A DNA stretch of 64,000 nucleotides from Okapia johnstoni (GCA_024291935.2 CM044315.1:49512385-49576384); one strand, 5' to 3'; positions 1 to 11,650 are shown, numbered from the stretch's first letter. Notes: generated by a model not told the origin, from the letters alone. A program made the numbers and translations.

Positions 1-339
1 GTAGGGTGAATAAAGTGAAGAGATGGTAGAAAAAGATCTTCCAGCTAGGGAAAAGAAAAAGAAGACAGCAAGGAAGGAAATCAGAAGATTGGCATTAAGG
101 AGTGTGAACAGAAGCACTAGGGGAAAAGGTTGGAAAACTAGTTGATGGAGGACTATGCATATTAGGCTAAACATTTTAGACTACTTCCTATTGACAAGCT
201 GAGTTCACCAAATGCTATTCTTGATTTCCATCTGTGTCTATAACCTTTTGCTGTGTTCTTTTTTCCATGACATCCCTTTAAATTTTAATTAAATTTCATT
301 ATCATTTCCATTACCTGCTCTATATCTAATACCTTCTTT
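1..339. other. intron sequence, nothing recognised
   Basis: Purine-rich then AT-rich DNA with no reading frame or repeat family that I recognise. Confidence 0.5.
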
Positions 340-600
340 GTCCACCTGAGCTCTCCTTATGTCCCTTCATTGGTTTACAATTCTTCATAGCACTTAACAA
401 CCTTCAACATATTACATTTTGCATACTTATGTTATATTTTTGGTCTCTCTCCCCAGTCCCCACTAGAAAGTGGGGCTCCATGAGGTAAGCTCCATGAGGT
501 AAAAAAGTTTTTTACTCTAATGTTAATTGCTATTTCTCCAGAGCTTAGAAGAATTTGGCATACACAAGCATGCTGTGTTACTGAATGGGTGAACTCAAAA
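340..600 (+). mobile_element. L2 LINE 3' end relic
   Basis: The order of motifs is that of the L2 3' end: cttcatagcactta, then ctccatgagg, then tctccagagcttagaa, then an ACTGAATGGGTGAA tail. It is heavily diverged. A short duplication of ctccatgaggtaa (477-502) sits inside it. Confidence 0.6.
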
Positions 601-2560
601 AATATCCAGGAGGTAGAAAATCCAAAGGATTTGATAATTCAATCAACATTGAGAAAATGCGAGAGAAAGAAATCAAAGGTAATTCAAGTTTTCAGAGTGA
701 GTAAGTAGAAAAAGCAGGTTCTCCTGGCAAAAATGGAACCAGTAATACTAGCAAAGAAGCTGGGTTGGAGACTGATGTTCTAGAAACTGATTAACAGTAT
801 TATTGTTTCCTATAAAATATCACTTTGCATCATAATATATTATTTTGAAAAAGCAGAGAAACATGGTAAAACCCTTGCATTCCAAATAACCTTCTTTAAG
901 CCAAAAGTATACATTTACAATACCATATGGGAAACCAAGACAGAAGAGAAGAAAAGAGAAATTCTGACTTTGAGAGATTAAACCCTTGTCTTGATAAATG
1001 GTTCATGCAGATCAGGAATGGGAGTCCTGAATGCCAACACAAAGAGCCAAAAATAATCTTGTAGTTTAAAAGAGTGAATGAATGATACGACAACTCTGAG
1101 CTTGGAAAAGCCTCAGCTGTGATCATGAAATATGTATCAAAAGCATTGGCTCTCTGGGTGATACGTAAAATTTCCTCTCAGCCTGTGATGGAAGCTATTT
1201 ATTCTCATACAGAATGGGCCAAATTCAGATTACAGATTCTACATTTTATAATTCTTCTAGCATAAATTGCTGCAAACCAAGCGGAATTCAGAATACACTT
1301 TTTCTTGGTTGGTGGAGAAAGTGGCAGTCTATAAAAGGAAACGAGCCAGCAGATTTATCCTCTTTATCACAAAGTGAACTCACAATGCATAGCTCAAAGT
1401 GAAAGAGAAAAAGATCATATATCAGAAAAAGGACTGAAAGGAAATACATTCAAGTGGAAAATTTCTTTGCTGGGAATATGCATATTTTCTGCTTTATTTC
1501 TTTATAATAAATATATATTACTCTGCAATTTGAAAAAAAATTAAAAACAGGTTGATTTAAAAGATCACTGGCTTGAAACTATTTGACAATAAGCTCATGG
1601 GTCATTTTAAAGTTCTGTCAGCTTGCCATCTCCACCAAAAGAAGAAATTAATTGGGGAGGAAGAGGATTTTTTTTATGTCAACTCAAGTCATTTTGAATT
1701 TAAACAAAAAAGAATCCACTTGATTGTTTAGAAATGACTAAACCACAGGCAATTCTAATCACCCTGCTGAGATGCTAAATATATTAAATTATATTAAATT
1801 CATAGATACTTCTTAAATGCTGTTTTAGTCCATGAAGTCAGTCTCTGCATCCAAAGATTATTTCAAATAATTTATATTGTTAAACCTCAGAATTTCCCTT
1901 CTTAGTTCAATAAAAAGTCTACAAAAATGTTTTGTTTTGCTTTGCTTTGTTTTGAAGGACCATAATGAAAAAAGAAACACAAAATGTAAATAACTAACCA
2001 GATAGCTAAATACAGACAAACAGAGAACTCAGCACTGGCTACATTCCCCAAACCAACATTCATCGAACTTCTGGAGCAACACTGGTAAAGCATAACTAAT
2101 AATTGGAAGGAAATAAAAAAGAAACCTCTCCTCTATACACCCAGCCACATAGGTACACATTTCACATAAATAAAAACTGATTTTATTTTCAAACTGACAG
2201 ATCAATCGTCCTCTTAATACAGCACAGCCTTGGCATTTAATAATTTAAATTTCATCATTTGGATCTATGAGAATTAAGCCAAAAGTTCATTATGTAAAAT
2301 ACGAGACAAATATTGATACCTACTGAGGAGCTGGTGCTGTTCTAGCTATTGAGGGTGCATTTTACCTGGGGCAACAATATCCCCTCTTCTATGGAGGTGA
2401 TACGATGGAGTAAAAGGCCAACAGGAAAAAAGGAGCCATGCCCCAGACTAAGATAAACTCCAGGACTACTGTACCGGATACATGGCAGCCCAGTGGGTAG
2501 GCAGGGCTGCCAAGAGCGGGCAGCCTAGGACAGGATGTCAAACTGATTTGTTCTCACTGA
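601..2560. other. intron sequence without recognised genes
   Basis: AT-rich DNA. A degenerate TTTTG/TTTGC run lies at 1927-1955 and ATATTAAATT is tandemly doubled near 1780-1800. The few open frames here are short and look like chance. Confidence 0.45.
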
Positions 2561-2584
2561 GGCAGCCGCTGTGAGTCTGTAGTC

Positions 2585-3116
2585 ATGGCAGCAGCAGGAG
2601 CAGGACAACTACCAGAAGGAGGAAGAAGGGGAACACATGACAGCACTCACGGTTTCAGCAGCACCTCTACACCATCAAGGTGGGAGATGTCACCCTGGCA
2701 TTGATGTGGCCTGAAGAGAGCCTGGAAACCAGGTGAACCTGGCAGAGTTGTACACGGGCAAGAAGGGCGTCTTGAGCCTGGGATTTCCCAAGATCCACTT
2801 GCTGAGGTTTGCGGAAAAGAATGGGGCTGGAAAGGTCAAGGGGGCCCATGTCTGAGGGTCAATAACTCTGTGACTGGAAAGTAGGGATGAGCCCACAATA
2901 TGGGAGGCAATGTTCAGCTCCTAGCTAACCCCATATGGCCTACGGAAAAAGGACAGATCTATTACTAGATAATTCTCTGTTGCCACTCTTGGAGATAAAT
3001 GACACAAGAGGTTCTCCACGGCAACAGATGACAGCATTGTGAAGGCCATGAACCTGGAGCCCAAGAGTAAAGTCCTCACCTACAATCTGGCTCCCAACAC
3101 CTTCCTGCAGCTCTAA
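2585..3116 (+). pseudogene. PRDX5: PRDX5 (peroxiredoxin-5) processed pseudogene
   Basis: Three blocks in PRDX5 order are visible without introns. TIKVGD starts at 2671. VNLAELYTGKKGVL starts at 2733, followed by a block ending RFAEK. The C-terminus, LEPKSKVLTYNLAPNTFLQL then stop, ends at 3116. The parent is a thiol peroxidase of mitochondria, peroxisomes and cytosol. This copy cannot work: the first block is in a different frame from the others, in-frame stops follow TIKVGD and the AEK block, and the middle is degraded. The segment between GVL and KIHL has lost about eight residues, removing the peroxidatic-cysteine loop (GAFTPGC in the family). Loss of introns implies L1-mediated retroposition. 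The 5' end is approximate; an alanine-rich ATGGCAGCAGCAGG at 2585 may mark the old N-terminal region. The CA repeat at 3255 may have grown from the old poly-A tail. Confidence 0.85.
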
Positions 3117-3251
3117 GGCTCTCATCCAGCTGCCCTCTTCCTAACCTTTTCTGTCAAACCTGCCCAGCCCTGGCAGGGGCTCCAATCCAAATCATATGGA
3201 GCCACCCAACTCAAAACTATGGTCAAATTTCTGCAATAATCACTCTTGTTC

Positions 3252-3254
<3 letters not shown>

Positions 3255-3289
<35 letters not shown>
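3255..3289. repeat. (AC)n microsatellite
   Basis: About 17 uninterrupted AC units directly after the presumed 3' UTR of the PRDX5 retrocopy. Likely length-polymorphic. Confidence 0.97.
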
Positions 3290-3293
<4 letters not shown>

Positions 3294-3373
3294 GGACAAG
3301 GATACCCATTCCAGGATTCTGGCCTGGAGAATTCCATAAAGAGTCGGACATGACTGAGTGACTTTCACTTTTC
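3290..3373 (+). mobile_element. Bov-A type SINE, truncated
   Basis: Matches the Bov-A unit: CCATTCCAGGATTCTGGCCTGGAGAATTCCAT, then AGAGTCGGACATGACTGAGTGAC and a CTTTCACTTTTC tail. The middle (the GGAGCCTGG..GGGGTC part) is deleted. Confidence 0.85.
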
Positions 3374-3479
3374 TGATACATTTTTGAAAGGAAAGGGTGT
3401 TACGGCTAATTGTATTGGGACAGTAGACAAACACCAAAATGTCCCAGGCAAACTGGTATGTGTGATCCAGAGATCATCA

Positions 3480-4140
3480 TGAACTCTGAAATAGACTGTA
3501 AAGATAAAATTGACAATACATGAATTCTAAAATGGACAAATCAATAAATCTAAGAGCTGGCTTGTCAGAAAAATGAAAAAAAATAAGCAAATATGGAAAA
3601 TCTAAGATAAGACAAAAAAGAGAAAACAAAGCAAATTAGAAGTTGTAAAATAACATAAAACATAGAAATAACAGATTTAAATATGTCATAGAAAACTATA
3701 TACATTCTATACTAAGAAAATCGAAAGTCTAGATAAAAAAGAGGGAATGTATAAATTTTTTAAATGAACTCAAGAATGACTTAAAAATAGTACGGGTAAT
3801 CATGAAAGAAATTAAAATGTCATCAATGAAATATTTTCAAAAACAAATTTAGGCCATACATTTCTTCGGAAAACTATCCTTTGAAAACTTCAAAACACAC
3901 ATAATGATATGCTACATAATATGTTTCCAAACTGAACAAAAAGATAGAAAGTTATCCAATTCATTTTATAAAGCTAGTATAAGCCTAATGCCAAAACTTG
4001 ACAGTTAATACACAAAGAAGAAAACTGTAGTCCAGTCTCTTCATACGAACATAGACATGCACATCCAAAGAAATTATAGCAAATTAATCCACCATCACAA
4101 GCTGATTAATATGCATGATTCAGGACAAAAATCTGTCTTA
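3480..4140 (+). mobile_element. old L1 ORF2 fragment
   Basis: The AAGCTAGTATAAGCCTAATGCC and AAACTTGACA stretch near 3973-4005 and the following GAAAACTGTAGTCCAGTCTC match the L1 reverse-transcriptase coding region. Upstream, GAGCTGGCTTGTCAGAAAAATG fits the preceding ORF2 part. Many stops; a dead relic. Confidence 0.7.
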
Positions 4141-4708
4141 CTTCTCAGCACTAAGTTACACTCTGAACGTTTGTACTTAGTTTAACACTTTTCCTAGTCA
4201 CAGGGGCAAGAAGTTATAGAAGAATGTGATGCTGCAAATCCTTGGAACTATAAAAGTGAAAAATGTGTCAGAAAATTGAGATGTGGTGTTTAAAATAGTA
4301 TGATCATATATCAGAATAATAATGCTTAGGAAAGCTCCAGTAACTCTAGTGTTTGCTTCACAACTGTCAGTTTCCATATTAGTGTAAGTAGTAAAAGATT
4401 TTATGACACTAATATTTCATGCTTTAGATGAGATAAAACAATACTTTTAATCCATTATCATAATTTTAATCCATGTCACAGAGTTGGTATAATAGAAAGC
4501 TTATCTAAGAAGCTGGAAAATGTGTTTATTTTCAACCTGTCTTGGTTTAAAAATCTAAGACATGGTTCACACATTTACCTATTTTATTGATTATCCTTTC
4601 AGTAGACAATTAATTGCACTTGAGCTGAAGAATCTGACTCTAATGAATGCTTTTAAAAAGTGTCACTCAAAGAACACTTTCATAGTTTTTCTCTTAGTCT
4701 TATTAATT
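4141..4708. other. intron sequence, nothing recognised
   Basis: AT-rich DNA with no recognised repeat or coding exon. Confidence 0.45.
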
Positions 4709-5298
4709 CTCAGTCAGTCAGTTCAATTGCTCAGTCGTGTCTGACTCTTTGTGACCCTATGAACCGCAGCATGCCAGGCCTCCCTGTCCATCACCAACTC
4801 CTGGACTCCACCCAAACCCATGTCCATTGAGTCAGTGATGCCATCCAACCATCTCATCCTCTGTCGTCCCCTTCTCCTCCTGCCTTCAATCTTTCCCAGA
4901 ATCAGGGTCTTTTCAAATGAGTCAGCTCTTCGCATCAGGTGGCCAAAGTATTGGAGTTTCAGCTTCAACATCAGTCCTTCCAATGAACACCCGGGACTGA
5001 TCTCCTTTAGGATGGATTGGTTGGATCTTCTTGCAGTCCAAGGGACTCTCAAGAGTCTTCTCCAACACTACAGTTCAAAAGCATCAATTCTTCGGCGCTC
5101 AGCTTTCTTCATAGTCCAACCCTCACATCCATACATGACCACTGGAAAAACCATAGCCTTGACTAGACGGATCTTTGTTGGCAAAGTAATGTCTCTGCTT
5201 TTTAATATGCTGTCTAGGTTGGTCATAACTTTCCTTCCAAGGAGTAAACATCTTTTAATTTCATTGCTGCAATCACCATCTGCAGTGATTTTGGAGTA
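4709..5298 (-). mobile_element. BovB LINE, 3' end, reverse orientation
   Basis: On the minus strand it encodes the C-terminal part of the BovB polyprotein, including [17 protein letters not shown] and [16 protein letters not shown], then the non-coding tail with AGAGTCAGACACGACTGAGC. About 109 codons stay open; the element is 5'-truncated at about 5298 and lacks the endonuclease and RT core. Confidence 0.95.
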
Positions 5299-5439
5299 GT
5301 TACATCTTAAAAAACTTAAGCTTAAAATCTCTCTTTTTTAATTTGGTACTTAGTAAATCTTGTGAGGGATATATAGGCATTTAATACATTCATCATTTTA
5401 AACTTGTTCAAATTTCTGGATTTTGAAATAGACTGGTTT

Positions 5440-5830
5440 GTTTCCTCCAAGTTTTTATTTTGAAAAATTGAAGTCAACATCATAATTACATGAGTAAGAG
5501 AATGAACATGTATATCTTCTGTACCTAGAATCACCAGTTGTTAACATCTTGCCACATTTACTTTATCTCTTTATCCATCTAGGAATCTTTCTATATTTCC
5601 CTATACACACGTTCTTATTAAAGTATTTGAAAACACAGTGCATGCCTCTGGACTCTTCATCATATATATTGCAAGTATAACGATGATTCCTTTTCTAAAC
5701 ACAATATATTTAGCAAATGAGGAAATTTAATAGTGAAACAGTAATTTTTCTAATATACAGTCCATTTTCCAATTTTGCTAATCATACTGTATTATAAATC
5801 CTGTTTATTAGTTTACAACTTTTACAATCA
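5440..5830 (-). mobile_element. old L1M 3'-region relic, reverse
   Basis: GTTGTTAACATCTTGCCACATTTACTTTATCTC and, later, CTAATATACAGTCCATTTTCCAATTTTG occur in the order of the reverse complement of old mammalian L1 3' regions. No coding capacity. Confidence 0.6.
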
Positions 5831-6020
5831 AATTATATATAAAACCTGGAAACTTCAAGTATGATTACAGAACAGAACGCTAGCAACCTTGCCAATGTAA
5901 AAAGGGAGAAAAGAGCAGCAGAGACAACATGCTCATCTTGGTGAGGAGACAACAGGCTGCCTAGTGATGATGGAACAAAGATCAAAATCTAAGTTTATTA
6001 TTTAAAATTAAAAAGAAAAC

Positions 6021-6241
6021 AGGGTTTCCCAGATGGCTCAGTGGCAAAAAATCTGCCTGCGATATAAGAGATGTGTGGGAGACGTGGGTTCAATCCCTGA
6101 GTCAGGAAGATCCCTTGGAGAAGGAAATGGCAACCCACTCCAGGTTTCTTGTCTGGAAAATCCTATGAACAGAGGAGCCTGGCGGGCTCAGTTCATGGGG
6201 TCATAAACAGTCAGACACGATTTAGCAACTAAACAAGAGCC
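6021..6241 (+). mobile_element. Bov-tA SINE with 10-bp target-site duplication
   Basis: A full tRNA-derived head (GGCTCAGTGG.., B-box-like GGTTCAATCC) is followed by the Bov-A body ending in ACACGATTTAGCAACTAAAC. AAAAGAAAAC flanks it perfectly at 6011-6020 and 6242-6251. Confidence 0.95.
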
Positions 6242-6251
6242 AAAAGAAAAC

Positions 6252-7144
6252 TAGAAGAAGAAATGAAATATGAACATAGCCATCAAACTTTGGAAAGGGA
6301 AGGAGAAGAAAGGTAGGGAGAAAGGATGAGTGAAATCTCCCCTGTTCATAGAGGGAAATCAGTAAATAATGCTGAAAGTGGATAAGCCAAGCAATGGCAA
6401 AATAAAGAAATAAGGCAGGATGGTCCTATCTCAAAATACTAATTTAGTTGTTCCCTGTGCATTTCTCTCCAGATCTTTTCTCTTATTTGTTCCCCAAGTG
6501 TTATTTTCCTCCTTCCATACTTACCCCCAGACTATATCAAAGGGGAGAACAAAGATTCAAAGAGCCAGACTCAGATTTGCAGGGCTTTTCCTCTAGGAGA
6601 GGCTGAGTAAGACTGGATGCAGAGAAAAGTATGAGAGAAGGTGAGGGGTGACACAGAGAAAGGAAGAGGAAGATATCCTGGAGGGACAGAAAAGGACCAG
6701 CTCCCACGAGGTCTGGAAAGCAGTGCAGAAAGGATTCAGATGAGCTGTCCTCAACTGTGGACTACTTCATACCAACCCATCCACCTGGACAACAGGTCTA
6801 GAGTTCCACAATCATGAACCCTTGTAAGGCCCCCACCTGAAAAAGCGTAAGCAGGAAATTTGCACCTGACCCAGGTGAATCTAGATTGACCCAGCATTGA
6901 ATTTCTCCATGGGAGCTCAGTGGAAAATGTATAACCACTGGTACCTGTATCATGTAATGCTGTATAAGCAACTATCAGAAGAACTGATTTTTTGTTTTTA
7001 AACTAAGACTCAAAAAAAAAAAAAAAGGCTGAGAAAGAACTGAAGCAACACAGGGTATTTTTGCTTTTTATTTCAGTTCGTGTGTACTATTAGATTCTTT
7101 ACATATACATTTATTACCTTTGCACAATTTAAAAAGATTAAAAC
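6252..7144. other. intron sequence with a short A-tract
   Basis: No gene or repeat family recognised. An A15 run lies at 7012-7026. Confidence 0.45.
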
Positions 7145-7235
7145 TCTTGGCTTTTACCACTGAATGCCTACTATAAGCCAGGCACTATGATAGGTGCTTT
7201 AAATACATTCTATTCCTTATTATTAAAAAATTAAG
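7145..7235 (-). mobile_element. MIR SINE fragment, reverse
   Basis: CTACTATAAGCCAGGCACTATGATAGGTGCTTTAAATACATTCTATTCCTTATTATT follows the reverse complement of the MIR 3' half. Confidence 0.7.
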
Positions 7236-8114
7236 TATTGCATATATAAGGGTAAGGGCCCAATATTAATTTAATGCTCAGTACATGCACACAGATATGC
7301 AACATAAATAGCAAATGTGAGAAAAACTTTAAAAATTCCAAAACTACAATATCGTCTCACCAACCACCTCATCTATGATCAATTTGCTTGAATTGCATAA
7401 AATTGGCATCATTTTTTTCAAAGTTCTTGTTATTTGGGAAAGAAAAAAAGGAAAAATCTATCATTCACTGATAATTTCAGTTTCTGCCTCACTCTGTCTT
7501 GGAACTTCATGGTCTCCAATGGTTTAGAGGAGAGGAGGTTCTTTCTGGCACAGAAAACCTTAAATTAGAGTGAATAAATGGAGACTCGGCATTGCATTTC
7601 TGAAAGGTTGCCAACCTCTGCTCAGCTGCCTTTTCCACATCAACTCTCATGTGCAAAGGAAATCAGAATGCACAGGTTGCTGGGAAGGATACTTCCACAT
7701 TCTGAAACATACAAAAATCACAGGTGGTCTCTCACACTAAATTAGACTTTCAGGGTAAATCAATAGGGTCAAAAAGTATACAAGACAATAAAAGTACAGA
7801 CAGTCAGTGCTAAATAATAAGTTTACTCTGTAACACGGTATATGTAGAAAGTTAGAAAATAAATAACAGAAGCTACTTTTCAAGTACATTCAGCATGGGT
7901 GATTTTGTTTTTTGGGGTTCTCTAGGAATAGAACATCCTTTACATAAAAACTTGTTCTCAGAGCTACTGGTTCACAGGCTTCTGGAAAACCAGGAGAAAG
8001 TTGTCTCATTATACAATTACTGCCGCTTTTGCAGAGAGAGTATTAAAATTAAATGCTGTCATTAGATTTGTAAAGTTCCATTTTCTTTAAGTTTCTAAGA
8101 TGACCATCAAGCAC
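7236..8114. other. intron sequence, nothing recognised
   Basis: No exon or repeat recognised. Confidence 0.4.
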
Positions 8115-8265
8115 ATTTCATAATAACTATCATATGTTAAACCACATACCAGACACCATGCTAAACAGTCTATATATACTACTTAAAATGTACTTCTAAA
8201 AATGCCTTCTGAGATAAGACATACAAATAAAGCCCTACAGATAAGCAACTTTTACTTGTCCAAAC
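8115..8265 (-). mobile_element. MIR SINE, first half, split by a later insertion
   Basis: Reverse-strand MIR pattern: ACCAGACACCATGCTAAACAG, TATATACTACTTAAAATG, GCAACTTTTACTTGTCC. It breaks off at GTCCAAAC and resumes at 8752. Confidence 0.7.
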
Positions 8266-8751
8266 TGTATTAGTGTGGGTTTTCCAGAGAAACACAGCTA
8301 ATAAGATGGATGAATGGATAGATGGATAAATAGACAGATATAGATAGATCATAGATTAAATAGATTAATGAATAGATTGATAGATACATCTAGAGATGTA
8401 GAGATAGATATACAAAAAGATTCTTTAAAATCAGGAATTGACTAACATGATTATGGAGACTGAGAAGTCCAAGATATACAGTTAGCAAGCTGGAGACCCA
8501 GGAAAGCTGATGGTATTGTTCCAGTTCCAGTCCAAGTCCAAAGGCAGGAGAAAATTAATAATCCAACTTTAAGGCAGGCAGAGAGACAGAATTATTGAGT
8601 GAGGTTCACCACTATTGGAGAGGGTTATCTCCTTTACTCAGGCTACTGATTTAAATGTTAATCTCACCCAAAAATACCCTACAGGAACACCCAGAAACAG
8701 CAGTTAACCAAGTTGGCCTAATCAAGTTGACATACAAAATTAACCATCACA
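8266..8751 (-). mobile_element. old TG..CA-ended mammalian repeat inserted in a MIR
   Basis: Starts TGTATTAGTGTGGGTTTTCCAGAG and ends CAAGTTGACATACAAAATTAACCATCACA, a well-known old mammalian interspersed repeat whose family name I do not assign with certainty. TG..CA ends are LTR-like. The same family lies at 24889-25252 in the opposite orientation. The strand is given as minus relative to the form that begins TGT-ATGGTTAAT. Confidence 0.7.
8303..8410. repeat. degenerate (GATA)n / (TAGA)n simple repeat
   Basis: GATGGATGAATGGATAGATGG continuing as imperfect GATA units to 8410. It occupies the position where this repeat family carries a TATA/GAGA simple run, so it probably expanded inside the element. 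Confidence 0.85.
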
Positions 8752-8850
8752 ATCACAAAAGCTAATAAATGCCAAAGCAAGAATTTGAATGCCAGCAATC
8801 TGGCACCAAAACCCTAGTTCCTAACCACTATGATCTACCTTTCTCATACC
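8752..8850 (-). mobile_element. MIR SINE, second half
   Basis: ATCACAAAAGCTAATAAATG, GAATTTGAATGCCAG, CTGGCACC..AACCCTAGTTCCTAACCACTATG continue the reverse MIR consensus from 8265. Confidence 0.72.
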
Positions 8851-9168
8851 TAGTAAGCAAAGGTATAGTAAACCCTGCTATAAGTAGTCAACTTTATCAG
8901 GGGGTAGCACCGTGAGAACTAGATAGTTGTTAGGGTTCACCATGATTTAAATTGCTCAGATATCACCAATTCCTTGCTAGGAGACCATATTATATTATAT
9001 TATCATTCCATCTCAATTCTATTCTATTTAATATATCACAAAGTTAAAAACATAATTAATCTCATACAAATACAGACTAGGCTTGTGTCAAAGATATGTT
9101 AAAATCATTAATGAAGGAACCAGAAAGCAATAATGCTAATTCAAAAGAGAATATAAGAAACTGACAGG

Positions 9169-9186
9169 AAGGTAGGTAGGTAGGGG
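9169..9186. repeat. short (GGTA)n run
   Basis: GAAGGTAGGTAGGTAGGG, with looser GGAGATAGATGG following. Short and imperfect. Confidence 0.7.
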
Positions 9187-9484
9187 AAAGGCAGGTGGAT
9201 GGAGAGATAGATGGGAAAAGATTGCTGAAATGACATTTCTAAGATATATATCCAAAATTGTTTATGGTCTAGAGAGCAAGAAAACCCAAACATTTGGGGT
9301 TAGCTTCTCTATAATTAGAAATAATTTGCTTTTCTATTGGATGGTAGTGATTTGCATCCCATACTTTTCTATTCATTAACTTCAACTTTATAGAATTTCA
9401 ACTATAATTAATGGTAAAGAATAAGCCGAAGAAAATTATAGTGTCCAAGAAAGTCTATTATGAATCAAGAAGAAAGCTGACATA

Positions 9485-9960
9485 GTCCTGGTATTCACAG
9501 TCTAGAGTCAAAAGACAAACAATTGATATAAAATAATATTATTACAAGGTGATAATAAGTAGTACAGAGAAAATGAAAGCAAGGTGAGGAAAATGGGTTG
9601 CAAGAGGATGTGATGGCAATGGGGAACCAACGTTTTACAAGGAAGAAGGAAGCAAAGGAAGAAGAGTCCCAAAAGTATCAAGGGAGAAAGTTATAAGGAC
9701 ATCCGGGAAAATATTGTTTTGGGAAAAATAAGAACCTGTGCAAAGTCCTTGAGGCAGGACAAGTAGTTTGATCAAGAATTGAAAAGAGGCCAATGTGGAT
9801 GGAATGAGGAGAGCAAGAGAGAGAATGAGAGGAAATACTGACATGGGGGTGAGAAGCTGATGCTACTGAGAGGTGGGGATGAGGAGCGGATACCATAAAT
9901 ATATTGGGGTTTACTCTAAGATGCAACATGATTGAAGAATATTGAGCACAGGAATGACAA
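9485..9960 (-). mobile_element. L2 LINE relic, reverse
   Basis: Motifs occur in reverse L2 order: GTATTCACAGTCTAGAG, AGAACCTGTGCAAAGTCCTTGAGGCAGGA, GAGGCCAATGTGGATGGAATGAG, TTGAGCACAGGAATGACA. The open frames here are chance within the relic. Confidence 0.65.
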
Positions 9961-11019
9961 GAATTTACCTTCAACTGAAAGGAACATGTAGAGGGGATAA
10001 TGTATATAAAACTCTTAGCACTGTGTTTAATGAATATTATTGTGTTATTACTTTTAGCTATAGAAATAATATTCCAAGTTGGAGATTCTACCCTGATAGG
10101 GTTATCATGGACCTCGTTGTCAACATCTCCGTGGGTATGAGATGTGCTTACATACATACAGCAGGCTTGTTTGCTCACTGCCTTTATTCTCCTTCACTCT
10201 TTCATTCATTCTCTGATCTCCCTTCTCCTCTCTCATCCGTCGCTGCTCTGCTCTCTGCCCTCTCTCTTTGCCTCTGCTCTCTAGCCTTGTTTTCTCATTC
10301 TTCCATACTGCTTCATTCCCCTGCTTTTACTCTAAGGAAGAGGGGTGCAAAAAGGGATTTTAAAAGTTAGCAACAAGAAAGTGGGATAGGTAGAAGCTCA
10401 CAGGTGCAGTGTCTGATCCTCACCACCAGGGGAGAGGGAAGCAGAGCCCACACGCAGGTTGAGGGTGTCTGCTTGCTTTGCCCATGCTTACACAGAATAG
10501 GTAAAGAGGGCTGGCATGCTCCCGGGACAGCAGTCATCAGCTTGGGGTTCAGCAGGAATCGGTTGCAGATTAACCAGCTGTTCCTTTGAAAACCAGAGCC
10601 AATGGTCCTGAGGGCCTAGGAGTACAGACACGTGTGGTGTGTGACAGAGAAGAAGGCTGGAGGAAAGCACTCAAAAATACTACAGTAGCCAAACCAGAGA
10701 ATGGAGGGATGTTTAATACTTCGATTCCTTCTCCTACCTCACAATGTTTACAGCTCTCACCCCCAGAAGAAAGATAGGGAACCACTGGAGAATGATGACT
10801 ACTCAGGCCTTACAATACAGCAGCATGGGACTCATTTTTACATACATTTTCTTCATTCAAATCTCACAGTAACCCTTAAGTATAGCATGTTATTCCAGAT
10901 CTGGCAGTTCTCAAAATTCTTGATCTTTCTTCCAAACCACACACCTCTCTAGGGGCAAAAGAACTAGCTTAGTATAGTAGAAATGGTTTTCCTCCAGCTA
11001 TTCTCCTAGGAACCCGAGA
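9961..11019. other. intron sequence with a pyrimidine-rich block
   Basis: 10188-10325 is CT-rich on the plus strand (TCCTTCACTCTTTCATTC onward) without a clear unit. 10810-10880 weakly resembles reverse MIR (ACATTTTCTTCATTCAAATCTCACAGTAACCC). No exon recognised. Confidence 0.45.
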
Positions 11020-11225
11020 CAGTCATTGTGAATAAAGTGGACAAAATGCAGGTCTTTGTAGACTCACATTCTAGTGGGGTATACAGGCAATAAATTAGAT
11101 AAATAAGCAAATTAGAAAGTATGCCAGATATTAGTGATAGCTAGGGAGAAAAAATGCTGAGAAAGGGAATAGTACTTGCAAAAGACAAGGAGTAGGTGGG
11201 GAGGGGACCTGATAAAGTCTCCTTA
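11020..11225 (-). mobile_element. L2 LINE 3' end relic, reverse
   Basis: CTCACATTCTAGTGGGGTATACAGGCAATAAATTAGATAAATAAGCAAATTAGAAAG is characteristic of the reverse L2 3' UTR, followed by GATAGCTAGGGAGAAAAA. Confidence 0.75.
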
Positions 11226-11329
11226 GAGGCATAAGAGGACAAGCTTTTCTTAGATCATGTGACTCTGTCAATCAAAATCTCCTTTTGACAGGCTTTCCTC
11301 TCTTTCAAAGTATTAGAGAAAAATTGTTT

Positions 11330-11650
11330 CCATCCCTGGTCTATTACTATATACCTTGCTCTTCCTCATCATTCAGGTCTCAGATCAAGTCTCAGGCAGG
11401 CCAGTCCTGGCTACACAAAGTTGATTGCCTCATCATTTACCAGCCAGTCATCACTCTCTAACATATATCACATCTATTTCTTTCATAACACTTTCTACAA
11501 CTTGTAATTTAATTGCATGTTTATTTATTTGCATGTTTGTCTCCCCCACCATTTATATTTATGAGCAAGAGGCCCAGGATAAGGTCTTTCCACACCTGTC
11601 CACATCCAACACTCGGCTCAGTGCCTGACGACTCTGTGAAAATGAATGAC
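11330..11650 (+). mobile_element. L2 LINE 3' end relic, forward
   Basis: CTCATCATTCAGGTCTCAGATCAAG, GCATGTTTGTCTCCCCCACC, TATGAGCAAGAGGCCCAGGATAAGG, GGCTCAGTGCCTGACG and a GTGAAAATGAATGA end follow L2 order. It lies almost back-to-back with the reverse copy at 11020-11225. Confidence 0.75.

Noticed and set aside
9678..10178. 166-codon open frame on the minus strand
   Set aside because: Overlaps the L2 relic at 9485-9960 and other overlapping frames on both strands; no recognisable family.
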